64,000 nucleotides of DNA from assembly GCA_021808285.1 (NCBI GenBank), contig JAKBBV010000005.1:1-64000 (forward strand), written 5' to 3'. The DNA is from Pseudomonadota bacterium. Its GTDB lineage: Bacteria; Pseudomonadota; Alphaproteobacteria; Caulobacterales; Caulobacteraceae. Positions 9,999-19,277 of this stretch are shown here, in pieces; the first letter of the stretch is position 1, and each line of letters opens with the position of its first letter. The position numbers and the translations under genes were made by a program. The notes under the pieces are model-generated. The model did not search any database and was not told where the DNA came from. It saw only the letters and a list, made by a program, of their open reading frames with translations.

Positions 9999-11546
9999 TC
10001 AGGGGGCGGCGCCGTCCAGCGCCACTGCAGCGCCTGCCTCCTTCACGGCCTCGCGCCGCGCCGCCAGGGCCTGGAGCGTCTGGGCGTGGCTCTCACGGGT
10101 GATTTTATAGCCGGTGAGCAGCAGAAGGCCGGCGACATAGAGGCCCGCCAGCATGGGCGCGTAGACTAGAGCCATATCGCGGATGATAGGCGCCGGGACC
10201 TGGCCGGGCTTGGCTCCGGCTGGAAAGTGGATCAGGGCGAGGATCAGGCTGGCGGTGAATATGCCCACCCCCGAGACCGCCTTGGCCACCAGGCTCGATG
10301 CCGAGAAATAGAGACCTTCCGAGCGTCGCCCGGTCTTCAGCTCCCCGTCCTCCACCACGTCCGCGATCATGGCTGAGACCAGGGTCGAGGCGGCTATGCC
10401 CATGGCCACTGTAATGATGGACTGAACGAAGATGATATCGAACAGGGCCGGGCTGTGGTTGGGCGGCATCAGACCGGCCAGACGCAGGAGCATCGGAGCG
10501 AGACCGGTGGAGACCGACGCGATGATCAGGAGGATGGCGAGCGGACGCTTGCCGAACCGCCGTGACAGGGGGGCGACGACGAACAGGGCCAGGAAGGCCG
10601 AGGCGAAGACGCCAGCGACGAGGAGCGAGAACTGCCGGGAGCTGAACTCCCAGAAATAGGTGTTGAAATAGATGTTCATGGAGGCGCTCAGCCCCGTGGC
10701 CATGGCCGTCATCAGGCCCGACAGGGTGAGGAACAGGAAGGAACGGTTCGACCAGGTCTCGGCCATTTCCTTGAGCGTCTCCCACACGCTCTTTCGGGCC
10801 CTTGGCGGCGGGGTGAAGGCGAGGGCGCGCCTCTGCGTGCCGGCGGCCGAGATCAGGATGGTGACGAACATGATCGCCGCGGCGAGTTCGCCGTAACGAG
10901 CGAAGCCCGCCGGGTTGGTCTGGCCGGTCTTGTGGGTCGCATCCGGAACCAGCAAGAAAGTGAAGGTGATCAGATAGAGGAAGAGCCCGCCCACCCAGGC
11001 GAAGAAATAACGAAAGCTGAGTAAGGCCGTGCGCTCGTCATAGCCCTGCGTCAGCTCTGCGGCGAGGGCGGAGCTGGGCACCTCATAGAAGGTCAGGAAG
11101 GTGCGGATAACGACAGCCGTCCCCACCAGGTAGGAGAACGTGGCCGGCGTTGACCAGCCGCGCGGTGGACTCCACAGGGCGAGATAAGAAAGCGCCACAG
11201 GCAGGGCGGCAGCGTACATGAAGGGGTGTCGCCGCCCCAGTCGGGACCGCCAGGTGTCGGAGACCTGGCCGACGATCGGATCGAGGAAGGCGTCGCAGAC
11301 CATAGCCAGCATGATCGCCAGCCCGACCAGGGGAGCGGACAGCCCGACCACCTGATTGTAAAACAGCAGCAGCAGATAGCTGAAGCCGTTGTCCTTAATG
11401 CCGAAGGCCACTGAGCCCAGACCATAGAGCAGCTTCAGCGGGATCGGGAGCGCAGCGCTGCGATGCCGGAGCGAGGGGGCGCTAGGCGAGTGGGAGACGG
11501 GCGTGGGGGAGACGGGCGCGGGGGTCGGAGTCGCCTGAGCCGTCAT
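9999..11546 (-). CDS. MFS transporter, GPH (glycoside-pentoside-hexuronide:cation symporter) type
   Basis: LLYGLGSVAFGIKDNGFSYLLLLFYNQVVGL; DAFLDPIVGQVSDTWRSRLGRRHPFMYAAALP. Confidence 0.88.
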   Translation of the reverse strand: MTAQATPTPAPVSPTPVSHSPSAPSLRHRSAALPIPLKLLYGLGSVAFGIKDNGFSYLLLLFYNQVVGLSAPLVGLAIMLAMVCDAFLDPIVGQVSDTWRSRLGRRHPFMYAAALPVALSYLALWSPPRGWSTPATFSYLVGTAVVIRTFLTFYEVPSSALAAELTQGYDERTALLSFRYFFAWVGGLFLYLITFTFLLVPDATHKTGQTNPAGFARYGELAAAIMFVTILISAAGTQRRALAFTPPPRARKSVWETLKEMAETWSNRSFLFLTLSGLMTAMATGLSASMNIYFNTYFWEFSSRQFSLLVAGVFASAFLALFVVAPLSRRFGKRPLAILLIIASVSTGLAPMLLRLAGLMPPNHSPALFDIIFVQSIITVAMGIAASTLVSAMIADVVEDGELKTGRRSEGLYFSASSLVAKAVSGVGIFTASLILALIHFPAGAKPGQVPAPIIRDMALVYAPMLAGLYVAGLLLLTGYKITRESHAQTLQALAARREAVKEAGAAVALDGAAP

Positions 11547-11695
11547 TCATTCACTCCGCCTGTCGCGTTCGCCCTCGCCTTGGGCCCAAGGGGTGCGCGA
11601 TTTGGGACGAGAGCGTCAAGGGGCGGCGCCGGTCTCGCTCTCGCCAAAAGTGATGGCTGTGGGGCATAGGTCAGGGCTTGGTGAGGCGAGGGGCG

Positions 11696-12172
11696 ATGTC
11701 GGACGATTCCCAAAGAGGAGCGGCAGGGTGGCGGTTGAACCTGTGGCGCGAAGGTCCGGCCTGGGTCGCCTCGGGTCTTCTCGCCCTGGCGGCGGCGGCG
11801 GCGTGGCTAATCGCGGGGCCGCTACGCACTGAGGCCATGAGTCTGGCTCTTGTCTGGGCTGGCGCGGTTCTCGCCTTTCAGGCCGGGGAGAGGCGGGGCC
11901 GAGCCCTCGCCGCCGAAGAGGGAGGCGCAGAGCAGGATCGCTCTCGTGTGGGGCGCGCCGCGCGGGTCTCGGCGCCCTGGCTATTCGCGCTCGCTGTAGG
12001 CTCCATGCTGGCTCTGCAGCCGCTCGAGTCCCTGGCCTTTCTGATGGCCGGCCAGGCCAGCCTCGCGATTACCGCCGCGCCCCAGCCCGACCCGCTGCGC
12101 CGTTTCGGCCCAGCCATGCTCGCCTTTGTCAGCCTGGCCCTGATCGGCTCGCGGCTGATGTTTGCGGTGTGA
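11696..12172 (+). CDS. Hypothetical integral membrane protein
   Basis: ORF with four to five hydrophobic segments; start MSDDSQRGAAG. Confidence 0.5.
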   Translation: MSDDSQRGAAGWRLNLWREGPAWVASGLLALAAAAAWLIAGPLRTEAMSLALVWAGAVLAFQAGERRGRALAAEEGGAEQDRSRVGRAARVSAPWLFALAVGSMLALQPLESLAFLMAGQASLAITAAPQPDPLRRFGPAMLAFVSLALIGSRLMFAV

Positions 12173-12180
12173 GGGGGGCC

Positions 12181-12981
12181 TCAGCCGTTCGCTCGAAGCC
12201 GCGCGGCGATGGCGTGGACCACTGGCAGGAGGTGCGAGACATCCTCAATGACAAAGTCGGCGCCTGCGGCGCGAAGGTCGGCCTCAGCGGCGGCGCGGCG
12301 GGCGGCCCGGTCGGTGTCGGATAGGGCGAGGTAGGTCTCGAGGTCCAGCCCGACCCCGTTGCCCGAGGCGGCGACGCCCACGGTCCAGCACCCGGCGAGA
12401 CGGCCCTCTTCGATGCCCACCGCCGCGTCGTCCACCTTGATGCAGGCGCGCGCCGGCCAGGCGTCCAGCTCCACCAAGGCTTTCCAGGTCATCAGAGGCG
12501 CGGGTCGGCCGCTCGGCGTCTCCCCGGCACAGACTACTGTCTCGGGTTCGTAGCCCGCCGCAGCCGCCGCAGGCAGTATCTCGGCCATCATCTCCCGCGT
12601 GTAGCCAGTCCCCGAGCCGATCTTGACGCCCAGCGCGCGCAGGGCGCTGGCGGTGTCCGCCGCCCCGGGGATCAAGCGAGCGCTGTTCGCTGCCGCTGTG
12701 CGCATGGCCGGCTCCAGTCGGGCGTAGAGACGCTCCACCGCCGCCTCATCCGGCGCGACGCCATATCGAGCGCTCCAGGCCTCGGCGATGTCGGGGGCGG
12801 CGAGGATCAGGCGCAGATGGTCGAGCTTGGCCCGTCCCATGTCGCGCCGGGCGATGGGCTCGGGAAGCACGATGCCGGCCTCGGCGAACACCCCTATCAA
12901 CGCCCGAATCGGCGCGGTGCAACCAAAGTCGATCATGGTGCCCGCCCAATCGAAGATCACCGCCTTGACGGGGAAGCTCAT
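12181..12981 (-). CDS. phnX: Phosphonoacetaldehyde hydrolase (HAD family)
   Basis: KAVIFDWAGTMIDFGCTAPIRALIGVFAEAGI, GRAKLDHLRLIL, GSGTGYTREMMAEILP, CIKVDDAAVGIEEG. Confidence 0.92.
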   Translation of the reverse strand: MSFPVKAVIFDWAGTMIDFGCTAPIRALIGVFAEAGIVLPEPIARRDMGRAKLDHLRLILAAPDIAEAWSARYGVAPDEAAVERLYARLEPAMRTAAANSARLIPGAADTASALRALGVKIGSGTGYTREMMAEILPAAAAAGYEPETVVCAGETPSGRPAPLMTWKALVELDAWPARACIKVDDAAVGIEEGRLAGCWTVGVAASGNGVGLDLETYLALSDTDRAARRAAAEADLRAAGADFVIEDVSHLLPVVHAIAARLRANG

Positions 12982-14129
12982 GCGTCGGCTCCTGCGGGGA
13001 GGGACAGAAGGTCGGAAAGGACGGCTTCGGCCAGAGCAAAGCCGGTGGATGCGCCGGTTCCGCTGGTGACCATGACCAGCCTCACGACGTCTTCCGGCGC
13101 GTCGACGAAGAAGGTGCGATCCGCGCAGGAGGCGTAAACGCCGGTCCAGCGCTCGTTGACGGGCGGCGCCGGCCGGCCCAGAGCACGGGCATATTCGTCC
13201 AGGATGTCAGCCTCCGCCGAGGCTGGAGCGAAGGGCGTGGGCAAACGCCCATAGTGGTGGCTATCGCCGACGATGAGACCGCCGTCCGCATCCTGGACAA
13301 GGATCAGGTGCACACCGTTGTCGAAATGACGCGGCTGCTCGCGCCGCAACTTGGCTTCCAGAGATCGGGCCTCCGGCAAATCCGCGTAACCACGATAGCG
13401 CACCAGGCTGAGATCCGACATCAGCGCGCTGGGCAGACGAAAGCCGGGGTCGGCCAGCTTGAGCATGGATAGGCGGCATCGCTCCGGATCATAGGCGGCG
13501 ATCCGCTCCGGATAGAGTCCGGTGAAGTCATCGCCGGGACAGACCACCACAGCGGACGCCTCCAGGGGCCCGCGGGAGGTGAGGAGGCGGGGAGGGGCGA
13601 TTTCCAGAGCCGCAGTCTCCCAGAAAAAGGCGACGCCAAGATCGGCGCCCAGGTGGCGGGCCAGGGCCGGGAGCGCGAGGCGCGAATCTACACGCAGGTC
13701 GTGGGGGCTGAAGAGAGCGGCGACGAGATCGGGGCCTCCGAGGCCGCCGCTTGCATCACGGAACTGCGCCGGGGTTAAGAGCCTGCAGCCCTCGCCCATC
13801 TCGGTCGCGAGAAAGGCCTCCAGGACGGCCGCCGCCTCGGCGGACCGTGCCGTGACGTGCAGACCGCGATGGGCGATCGGGATGCCAGCGGCTGGCGCGA
13901 CGATGTCCCAGACCTCCCGCGTGCGCCGCGCAAGACGCCAGCTTTCGCCACGCGCCTGTCCGGTCACGGTGATGAAGCCGAAATTGCGGATCGAGGCTCC
14001 GTCAGCCCGGGGATGGCGCTCGATCACGGCTACCTTCAGTCCCGCCCTGGCCGCCACATAGGCGTGGGCGAGGCCTACGATTCCGGCGCCGACGACGGCG
14101 AGATCATAGCCCTTGGCGTCTGGCGTCAT
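12978..14129 (-). CDS. FAD-dependent oxidoreductase, TIGR03364-like (phosphonate-associated DAO family)
   Basis: DLAVVGAGIVGLAHAYVAARAGLKVAVIERHPRADGASIRNFGFITVTGQ; 4-bp overlap with phnX. Confidence 0.85.
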   Translation of the reverse strand: MTPDAKGYDLAVVGAGIVGLAHAYVAARAGLKVAVIERHPRADGASIRNFGFITVTGQARGESWRLARRTREVWDIVAPAAGIPIAHRGLHVTARSAEAAAVLEAFLATEMGEGCRLLTPAQFRDASGGLGGPDLVAALFSPHDLRVDSRLALPALARHLGADLGVAFFWETAALEIAPPRLLTSRGPLEASAVVVCPGDDFTGLYPERIAAYDPERCRLSMLKLADPGFRLPSALMSDLSLVRYRGYADLPEARSLEAKLRREQPRHFDNGVHLILVQDADGGLIVGDSHHYGRLPTPFAPASAEADILDEYARALGRPAPPVNERWTGVYASCADRTFFVDAPEDVVRLVMVTSGTGASTGFALAEAVLSDLLSLPAGADA

Positions 14130-16158
14130 CGGCGGCTCCCTCGTTGCCGTAACGGGTCAAGGCGTCGCCCAGCACCGCCTTCAGGGGGCCCAGGTGGCGC
14201 TCGAACGGACGCCATGGCTCCAGGCCATCGCGGAAGATCGGCTGGCGCACTTGTTCAGAGCTGGGCGTGCGGATGGCGCGCGGGGTCTTGTGAAAATCCA
14301 GACAGGCCGGTTCGAAGGGCAGCCCGCAATAATCCAGGAGGCGACGAACGCCACGCTCCAGATCCTCGACCAGATGCTCATAGTGCACGCGCAGCACTCG
14401 GCCGGGAAGGACCGTATCCCAATGAACCATCAGATCCAGATAGGTGCGGTAGTAGCGGGCGATGTCCTCTGGGCTGTAGGCGAACTCCTGGCCATGGGCG
14501 AAGAGCTGCTTTAGGTTGCTGAAACAGCAGGCCAGGGGCTCGCGCCGGGCGTCGATGATCTTCGCCTTGGGCAGCATCAGGTGGATCAGCCCGACATGGC
14601 GAAAATTATTAGGCATCTTGTCAATAAAGTGCGGTGCGTCCCTGCGGCGGTAGGCGCGGGTCTCCGCGAGATAACGCTCGCCCAGGCGGCGGACATCGGC
14701 CTCTGTCAGATCCGCAAGGGACCCGGGATATCGAGGGCGGTCGAGATCGAGATCACGACCTTGGAGCTCGAGGGCGATGGCGGGGATCTCGGATAGCTCC
14801 TGCGTGCCCTCCACCTGGCTGTGTGACGCCAGGATCTGCTCGATGAGCGTCGAGCCGGCCCGCGGCAAGCCGACCACAAAGATCGGATCCGGAGCGTCGA
14901 GCCCCCACCCCTCGCGCCTGGCGAAGAAGGCCGGGGTGCAGACGCGCGCCTGCTCGGCCGTGTTGGTCTCGAAGATCTCCGGCCGATAGCGGCTCTCTGC
15001 GCGTTTGAGGCCATTGCCGGCTTCGTACCACCGCCAGGCCGCGTCCGCCTGGCCGCGATCCTCGAACGCTTTGCCGAGCGCGAAGCAGAGATGCCAGCGA
15101 TCCTCGGGGAGGGTGGTGTCGCTCGCCTCGGCCGCGAGCATGGCGGCGATCTCGTCGTCCTCGAAGACGTAACGCTTGAGATTGGCGAGGCTCCAAAAGG
15201 CGTCGCCGAAATCCGGTCGGATGCGCGCGGCGGCGCGATAGGAGTCGATCGCGTCAGCCGTGCGGCCCACGGTCTTGAGCGCGTGGCCGCGCCAAAGCCG
15301 AATGTCCGCCTCCAGAGTCGAGCCTGGAGCAACCCGCTCCAGCATCGTTTCATAAAGGCCTATCGCCGTCTCGGTTTCCCCCAGACCCACCGCGGCGGTC
15401 GCCGCGACGCTGAGATAGTCCAGATTGTCAGGCTCAAAGGCGAGAAGGGTCCTGGACTCCTCCCAGGCGCGGGCGTGGCGGTGACGCTTGAGCAGGGCCT
15501 GGGCATAATCCAGCCGGGCTCCGCGATGTTCGGGGGCGAGCAGGAGGGCGCCTTCGAGCAGGGCCTCGGCGTCGTCGAGCACGTCCTGAGCGAGGCCGAT
15601 CCGGGCCAGGAGCCGCATGGCTTCGGGGTGATGCCCATGGGTCTGCAGGAACCGCCGCACGAGGGCCTCGGCGGCGAGACTTTCCCCATCGGCGAAGAGT
15701 GCCGTGGCGCGCACGACGTCGGCCGGAAGCGCCTGTAGCGTTCGGACGTGGTCGGCGGCCGTGGCGGCGTTGGCGCCCTCGCCGACGAGGCGATAGACGC
15801 CCTCAAGCATCCGCCAACTCAGGGGAAGGGCGGGGTTGAGGTGCACGGCCTGGAGCAGGGCGGCGATGGCCCCTTGCGCATCCTTCTGGGCGATCCGGCA
15901 AAGCCCGCGCTCCTGATGCAGAAGGCTCCAGCGCGGCTGCAGGGTCTCCAGGCGGTCGAGGATATCCAGCGCCTCCTCGATCCGGCCAAGGCCGCGCTGA
16001 GCCGATGCGGCGATCAGGAGCAGATCGCGGTTGTCCGGATAGGACTCAAGGAGCCCAAGAGCGCCGAGGAGAGCCTCATCATGAGCCCGCTCCGCCTGGC
16101 GCCGGCGCAACTCGGCCACCCGCCGCTCAACCTCCGAACTCGTCTGATCGTCGGCCAT
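14104..16158 (-). CDS. TPR-repeat protein with C-terminal sulfotransferase domain
   Basis: N-terminal TPRs; FVVGLPRAGSTLIEQILASHSQVEGTQELSEIPAIA (PAPS-binding type P-loop), HFIDKMPNNFRHVGLIHLMLPKAKIIDARREPLACCFSNLKQLF. Confidence 0.9.
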   Translation of the reverse strand: MADDQTSSEVERRVAELRRRQAERAHDEALLGALGLLESYPDNRDLLLIAASAQRGLGRIEEALDILDRLETLQPRWSLLHQERGLCRIAQKDAQGAIAALLQAVHLNPALPLSWRMLEGVYRLVGEGANAATAADHVRTLQALPADVVRATALFADGESLAAEALVRRFLQTHGHHPEAMRLLARIGLAQDVLDDAEALLEGALLLAPEHRGARLDYAQALLKRHRHARAWEESRTLLAFEPDNLDYLSVAATAAVGLGETETAIGLYETMLERVAPGSTLEADIRLWRGHALKTVGRTADAIDSYRAAARIRPDFGDAFWSLANLKRYVFEDDEIAAMLAAEASDTTLPEDRWHLCFALGKAFEDRGQADAAWRWYEAGNGLKRAESRYRPEIFETNTAEQARVCTPAFFARREGWGLDAPDPIFVVGLPRAGSTLIEQILASHSQVEGTQELSEIPAIALELQGRDLDLDRPRYPGSLADLTEADVRRLGERYLAETRAYRRRDAPHFIDKMPNNFRHVGLIHLMLPKAKIIDARREPLACCFSNLKQLFAHGQEFAYSPEDIARYYRTYLDLMVHWDTVLPGRVLRVHYEHLVEDLERGVRRLLDYCGLPFEPACLDFHKTPRAIRTPSSEQVRQPIFRDGLEPWRPFERHLGPLKAVLGDALTRYGNEGAADDARRQGL

Positions 16159-16223
16159 ATCCTGGGTTACGCGAGTGTCCGGGGCGGGGAAGAGGGCGTG
16201 AGCCCTCTTCACTATCAGATCGG

Positions 16224-18947
16224 TCAGAAGTTCGCTGTCACCTTCATCATGACCACGCGCGGCACCAGCGGAATGGTCGCCTTGATGAACTCGGCCGAAG
16301 TGATGAAGGTGTTCTTCTCGCTGTTGAGCAGGTTGGTGGCATAGATGCTGACGCTCCAGCGATCGGCATTCAGGCCCACCGCCGCATCCACCGTGGCGTA
16401 CCCAGGGATGAGATAGCGCAAGGTCGTTGTGCCAGGCACCAGGACCCCGGCGCCGGAGGGATAGGTGGCCGGCTCGTTATACTCGCTGCCGGTATAATTG
16501 GCCGCGACCTGGACATAGCCTGTGTAGGCCCCGACGGGATGCTCATAGCGCACCCGGACATTGCCCTGGAAGCTGGGCGAGAAAGGCAGGACCGCGCCCG
16601 GAGCCCCAAAGAGGTTCTGCACCGGTGTGACGCCCTGGCCCTTGATCAGGATCTGGCTGATCGGCTGGCCGTAGGCCGGCGTGCCCGGGATATTGTCCAG
16701 CAGGGCGGGATCGTTGCTTTGAACGGCATGATTGTAGGAGGCTGAGCCCTGGATGGTCAGGCCTTCATAGGGTTTGGCCACGGCCTGGGCCTCGATGCCC
16801 TTGATGTTGAAGTTCGGGCCGTTGGTCAGGAAGGTCGTATTGCCCAGTTCCTGGGGATTGAAGAAGGCGAACTGAACATTGTCCCAGTTCATCATGTAGG
16901 CGGAGAGGTTGAGCAGGAGGCGGCGGTCGAACATCTCCGTCTTCACCCCGACCTCGTAGTTGGTCAGGGTGTCCGGCGCGTAGCCGTTGGGCTTCTCGTA
17001 TTGCTTCTGGCCGTTCGGTCCGGGAGCCACAGCGCCGACGGTGCGGTTGAAGCCGCCTGGGCGGAAGCCCTGGGAGAACAGGAAATAGGCCAGGGTCTGA
17101 TCCGTGACGTGCCAGTTGACCGTCGCCCGGCTGGTGAAGCCGTGATAGTTGATGTGATCGCCATGACTGTCGATGTTGGCGTTGCCGCCGGCCCCCGTCG
17201 GGCCGCCGCACTGCCCGTTCGGGACATCCACGCAACTTGAGTCGGTGAAGTATTCCGAGCCGAGCTCGTACTCGTGATAATAGTAATATCTCGTCCCCCC
17301 GCTAATGGTCAGCTTGTTGGGGATCAGGTCGTAATCCACCGAGCCGTAGCCGGCGAACTGGTTGTAGCCGCGCTGAATATCCTCGCCGAATCCGACATTG
17401 TCGGCCCGGGTCCCGGGCTGGTTGGCGGTCGAGCCCGCCGCCGTCCCTGTATCGGCGACGCAGGTCGGTCCGCCGGCGAGGGCATTGGCGAGGTTGCTCG
17501 TCGTACAGGAGGGTATCGACTTGTAGTCGAAGTTCATCACGTCATAGATCTTGAACTCTTCGAAATACAGGCCGCCCTGGAAACGCAACCGCTTGTCGTC
17601 CGGGGTGGTGACCCGCACTTCGTTGGTCCAATGGGTGTTGCGGACCGTGTCCTCCCAATAGGCGGATGGGGAATAGCAGGTAAGCGGCGTCCCGGCGCCA
17701 AACAGACCGCTGTTTCCGCCGGTGCATTCATAATATATTCCGCCACCGGTGCGTGAATAGTTTGTGTAGTCCTGCTGCTGATGGATATTTCGCACCATGT
17801 AGGCGCCTGTATAGATGATATTCAGGCCGCCAAGTTTGCCCTTTAGGGTCCAGGACGTGTTCTCCCACTTGTCGACATCGTAGCTGGGGTTGAACTGCGT
17901 CGTCTGGAGCGGCTGCAGGGGCTGGAAATCGAGGCTGGTGGGATAGGCGTAAGCGCTGCCCTCGGCGTCGAGGTACTGGTAGCTCTCGGCCAGCAGCAGG
18001 CTCCAGTCGTCGTTGATGTTCCAAAGGGCCTCCACGCGGAACCCCTGGTAGGTCGTGGGGTTCTGGGCGTTGCGGGCGAGGGCGTAATTGTTGAGCCCAG
18101 GCCTGTTCGGCAGAGTGCAGTAGCCGTTGGCGCCGCCAGGTTGACCGTTGGGGCAAAGCCCGTTCGCTCCGGGGTGGATATTGAAGTAGTAGTTGCCCAG
18201 GTCGTTGTTGTTGGGCGTGAAGGTCGAGGGCACATTGTCGATATAGCCCCCTTCGCGGTCGTTATAGACCACGGCGCGGATGCCCAGCTTGTCCTTGATG
18301 ATAGGGATGTTGAGGACGACCTGCTCCTCGTTGTCCGGGTCGCCGTGGGCGGTGAAGCCGTAGCCGGCCTCGGCATAGCCGGAGAACTTGGTCAGGTCGG
18401 GCTTGTTGGTGATGTAGCGCAGGGCGCCGGCCTCGGCGCCGCCGCCGAACAGCACTCCCTGAGGCCCCTCATCAATCTCCAGGCGGCTCATGTCGGCCAT
18501 GTAGATGTCCACATTGCGGCCCGGGAACTGCATGGACTGGTCGTCCAGATAGACCGCGACATTGGGGAAGTTGCCGATGGAGGAACTGGACTGGTTGCCC
18601 GCCGAGCCCGAGCTCAGGCCGCGCATGAAGATGCTGCCCTGGCCCGGGCCGGTGCTCTCATAGGTCACGTTGGGCAGGAAATGCAGGGCGTCATTAAGAT
18701 TCTGGACGTTCAGAGCCTGCAGGGCCTCGCCGGAAAAGGCCTGAACGGTCATGGGCACGTTCTGAACGTTTTCGCTACGGCGTTGCGCCGTCACAACGAT
18801 CTCCTCGACGGTCGATGCGGAGGCTTCCGATGTGGTGTCGGCGGCGCTGGACGTGGCGGACGCTGCGGCGTCCTCGGCGTGGGCGAGGCCGGCCCCGCCC
18901 GCGATCAGCGCGGCGACAGCGCAGGTGGCGAGATAACGATGGCGCAT
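16224..18947 (-). CDS. TonB-dependent outer membrane receptor
   Basis: Signal peptide, EEIVVTAQRRSENVQNVPMTVQAFSGEAL plug motif, terminal aromatic beta strand (VVMMKVTANF). Confidence 0.95.
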   Translation of the reverse strand: MRHRYLATCAVAALIAGGAGLAHAEDAAASATSSAADTTSEASASTVEEIVVTAQRRSENVQNVPMTVQAFSGEALQALNVQNLNDALHFLPNVTYESTGPGQGSIFMRGLSSGSAGNQSSSSIGNFPNVAVYLDDQSMQFPGRNVDIYMADMSRLEIDEGPQGVLFGGGAEAGALRYITNKPDLTKFSGYAEAGYGFTAHGDPDNEEQVVLNIPIIKDKLGIRAVVYNDREGGYIDNVPSTFTPNNNDLGNYYFNIHPGANGLCPNGQPGGANGYCTLPNRPGLNNYALARNAQNPTTYQGFRVEALWNINDDWSLLLAESYQYLDAEGSAYAYPTSLDFQPLQPLQTTQFNPSYDVDKWENTSWTLKGKLGGLNIIYTGAYMVRNIHQQQDYTNYSRTGGGIYYECTGGNSGLFGAGTPLTCYSPSAYWEDTVRNTHWTNEVRVTTPDDKRLRFQGGLYFEEFKIYDVMNFDYKSIPSCTTSNLANALAGGPTCVADTGTAAGSTANQPGTRADNVGFGEDIQRGYNQFAGYGSVDYDLIPNKLTISGGTRYYYYHEYELGSEYFTDSSCVDVPNGQCGGPTGAGGNANIDSHGDHINYHGFTSRATVNWHVTDQTLAYFLFSQGFRPGGFNRTVGAVAPGPNGQKQYEKPNGYAPDTLTNYEVGVKTEMFDRRLLLNLSAYMMNWDNVQFAFFNPQELGNTTFLTNGPNFNIKGIEAQAVAKPYEGLTIQGSASYNHAVQSNDPALLDNIPGTPAYGQPISQILIKGQGVTPVQNLFGAPGAVLPFSPSFQGNVRVRYEHPVGAYTGYVQVAANYTGSEYNEPATYPSGAGVLVPGTTTLRYLIPGYATVDAAVGLNADRWSVSIYATNLLNSEKNTFITSAEFIKATIPLVPRVVMMKVTANF

Positions 18948-19192
18948 CAGGTTTTGACCCCCAGGAATTTTGTCTTGACCGACCAGCGCACCGCACCGGG
19001 CCGCGTGCAGGCGCGTTTCCCGGTTTCAGCCCCAGCCAGGCCCGGCTGCCCCGCGTGAGGGATCGCCGAAACCCTGCGCAGAATGTCGAGGCTTCGCGAC
19101 GTTTCGGTAATGAGACGATGTAGCTTCCGCGAAGTTTTGACGTCGGTTTCGTGACGTTTGGAGGAGAGGCCGTCGGGGTGATTGGCCCTTGC

Positions 19193-19227
19193 TATTGCGA
19201 ATGCGTCGCATTAGTAGAATTGCAATA
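19193..19227. promoter_or_regulatory. Candidate Fur-type operator between two divergent TonB receptor genes
   Basis: TGCGAATGCGTCGCA (19196-19210) follows the 7-1-7 TGATAATnATTATCA layout with symmetric substitutions; outer TATTGC...GCAATA arms. Confidence 0.4.
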
Positions 19228-19277
19228 TCGCTCGGACCGTCCTGTCGCACTGTGGCGTCCGTCTCCTGGAACCCGCC

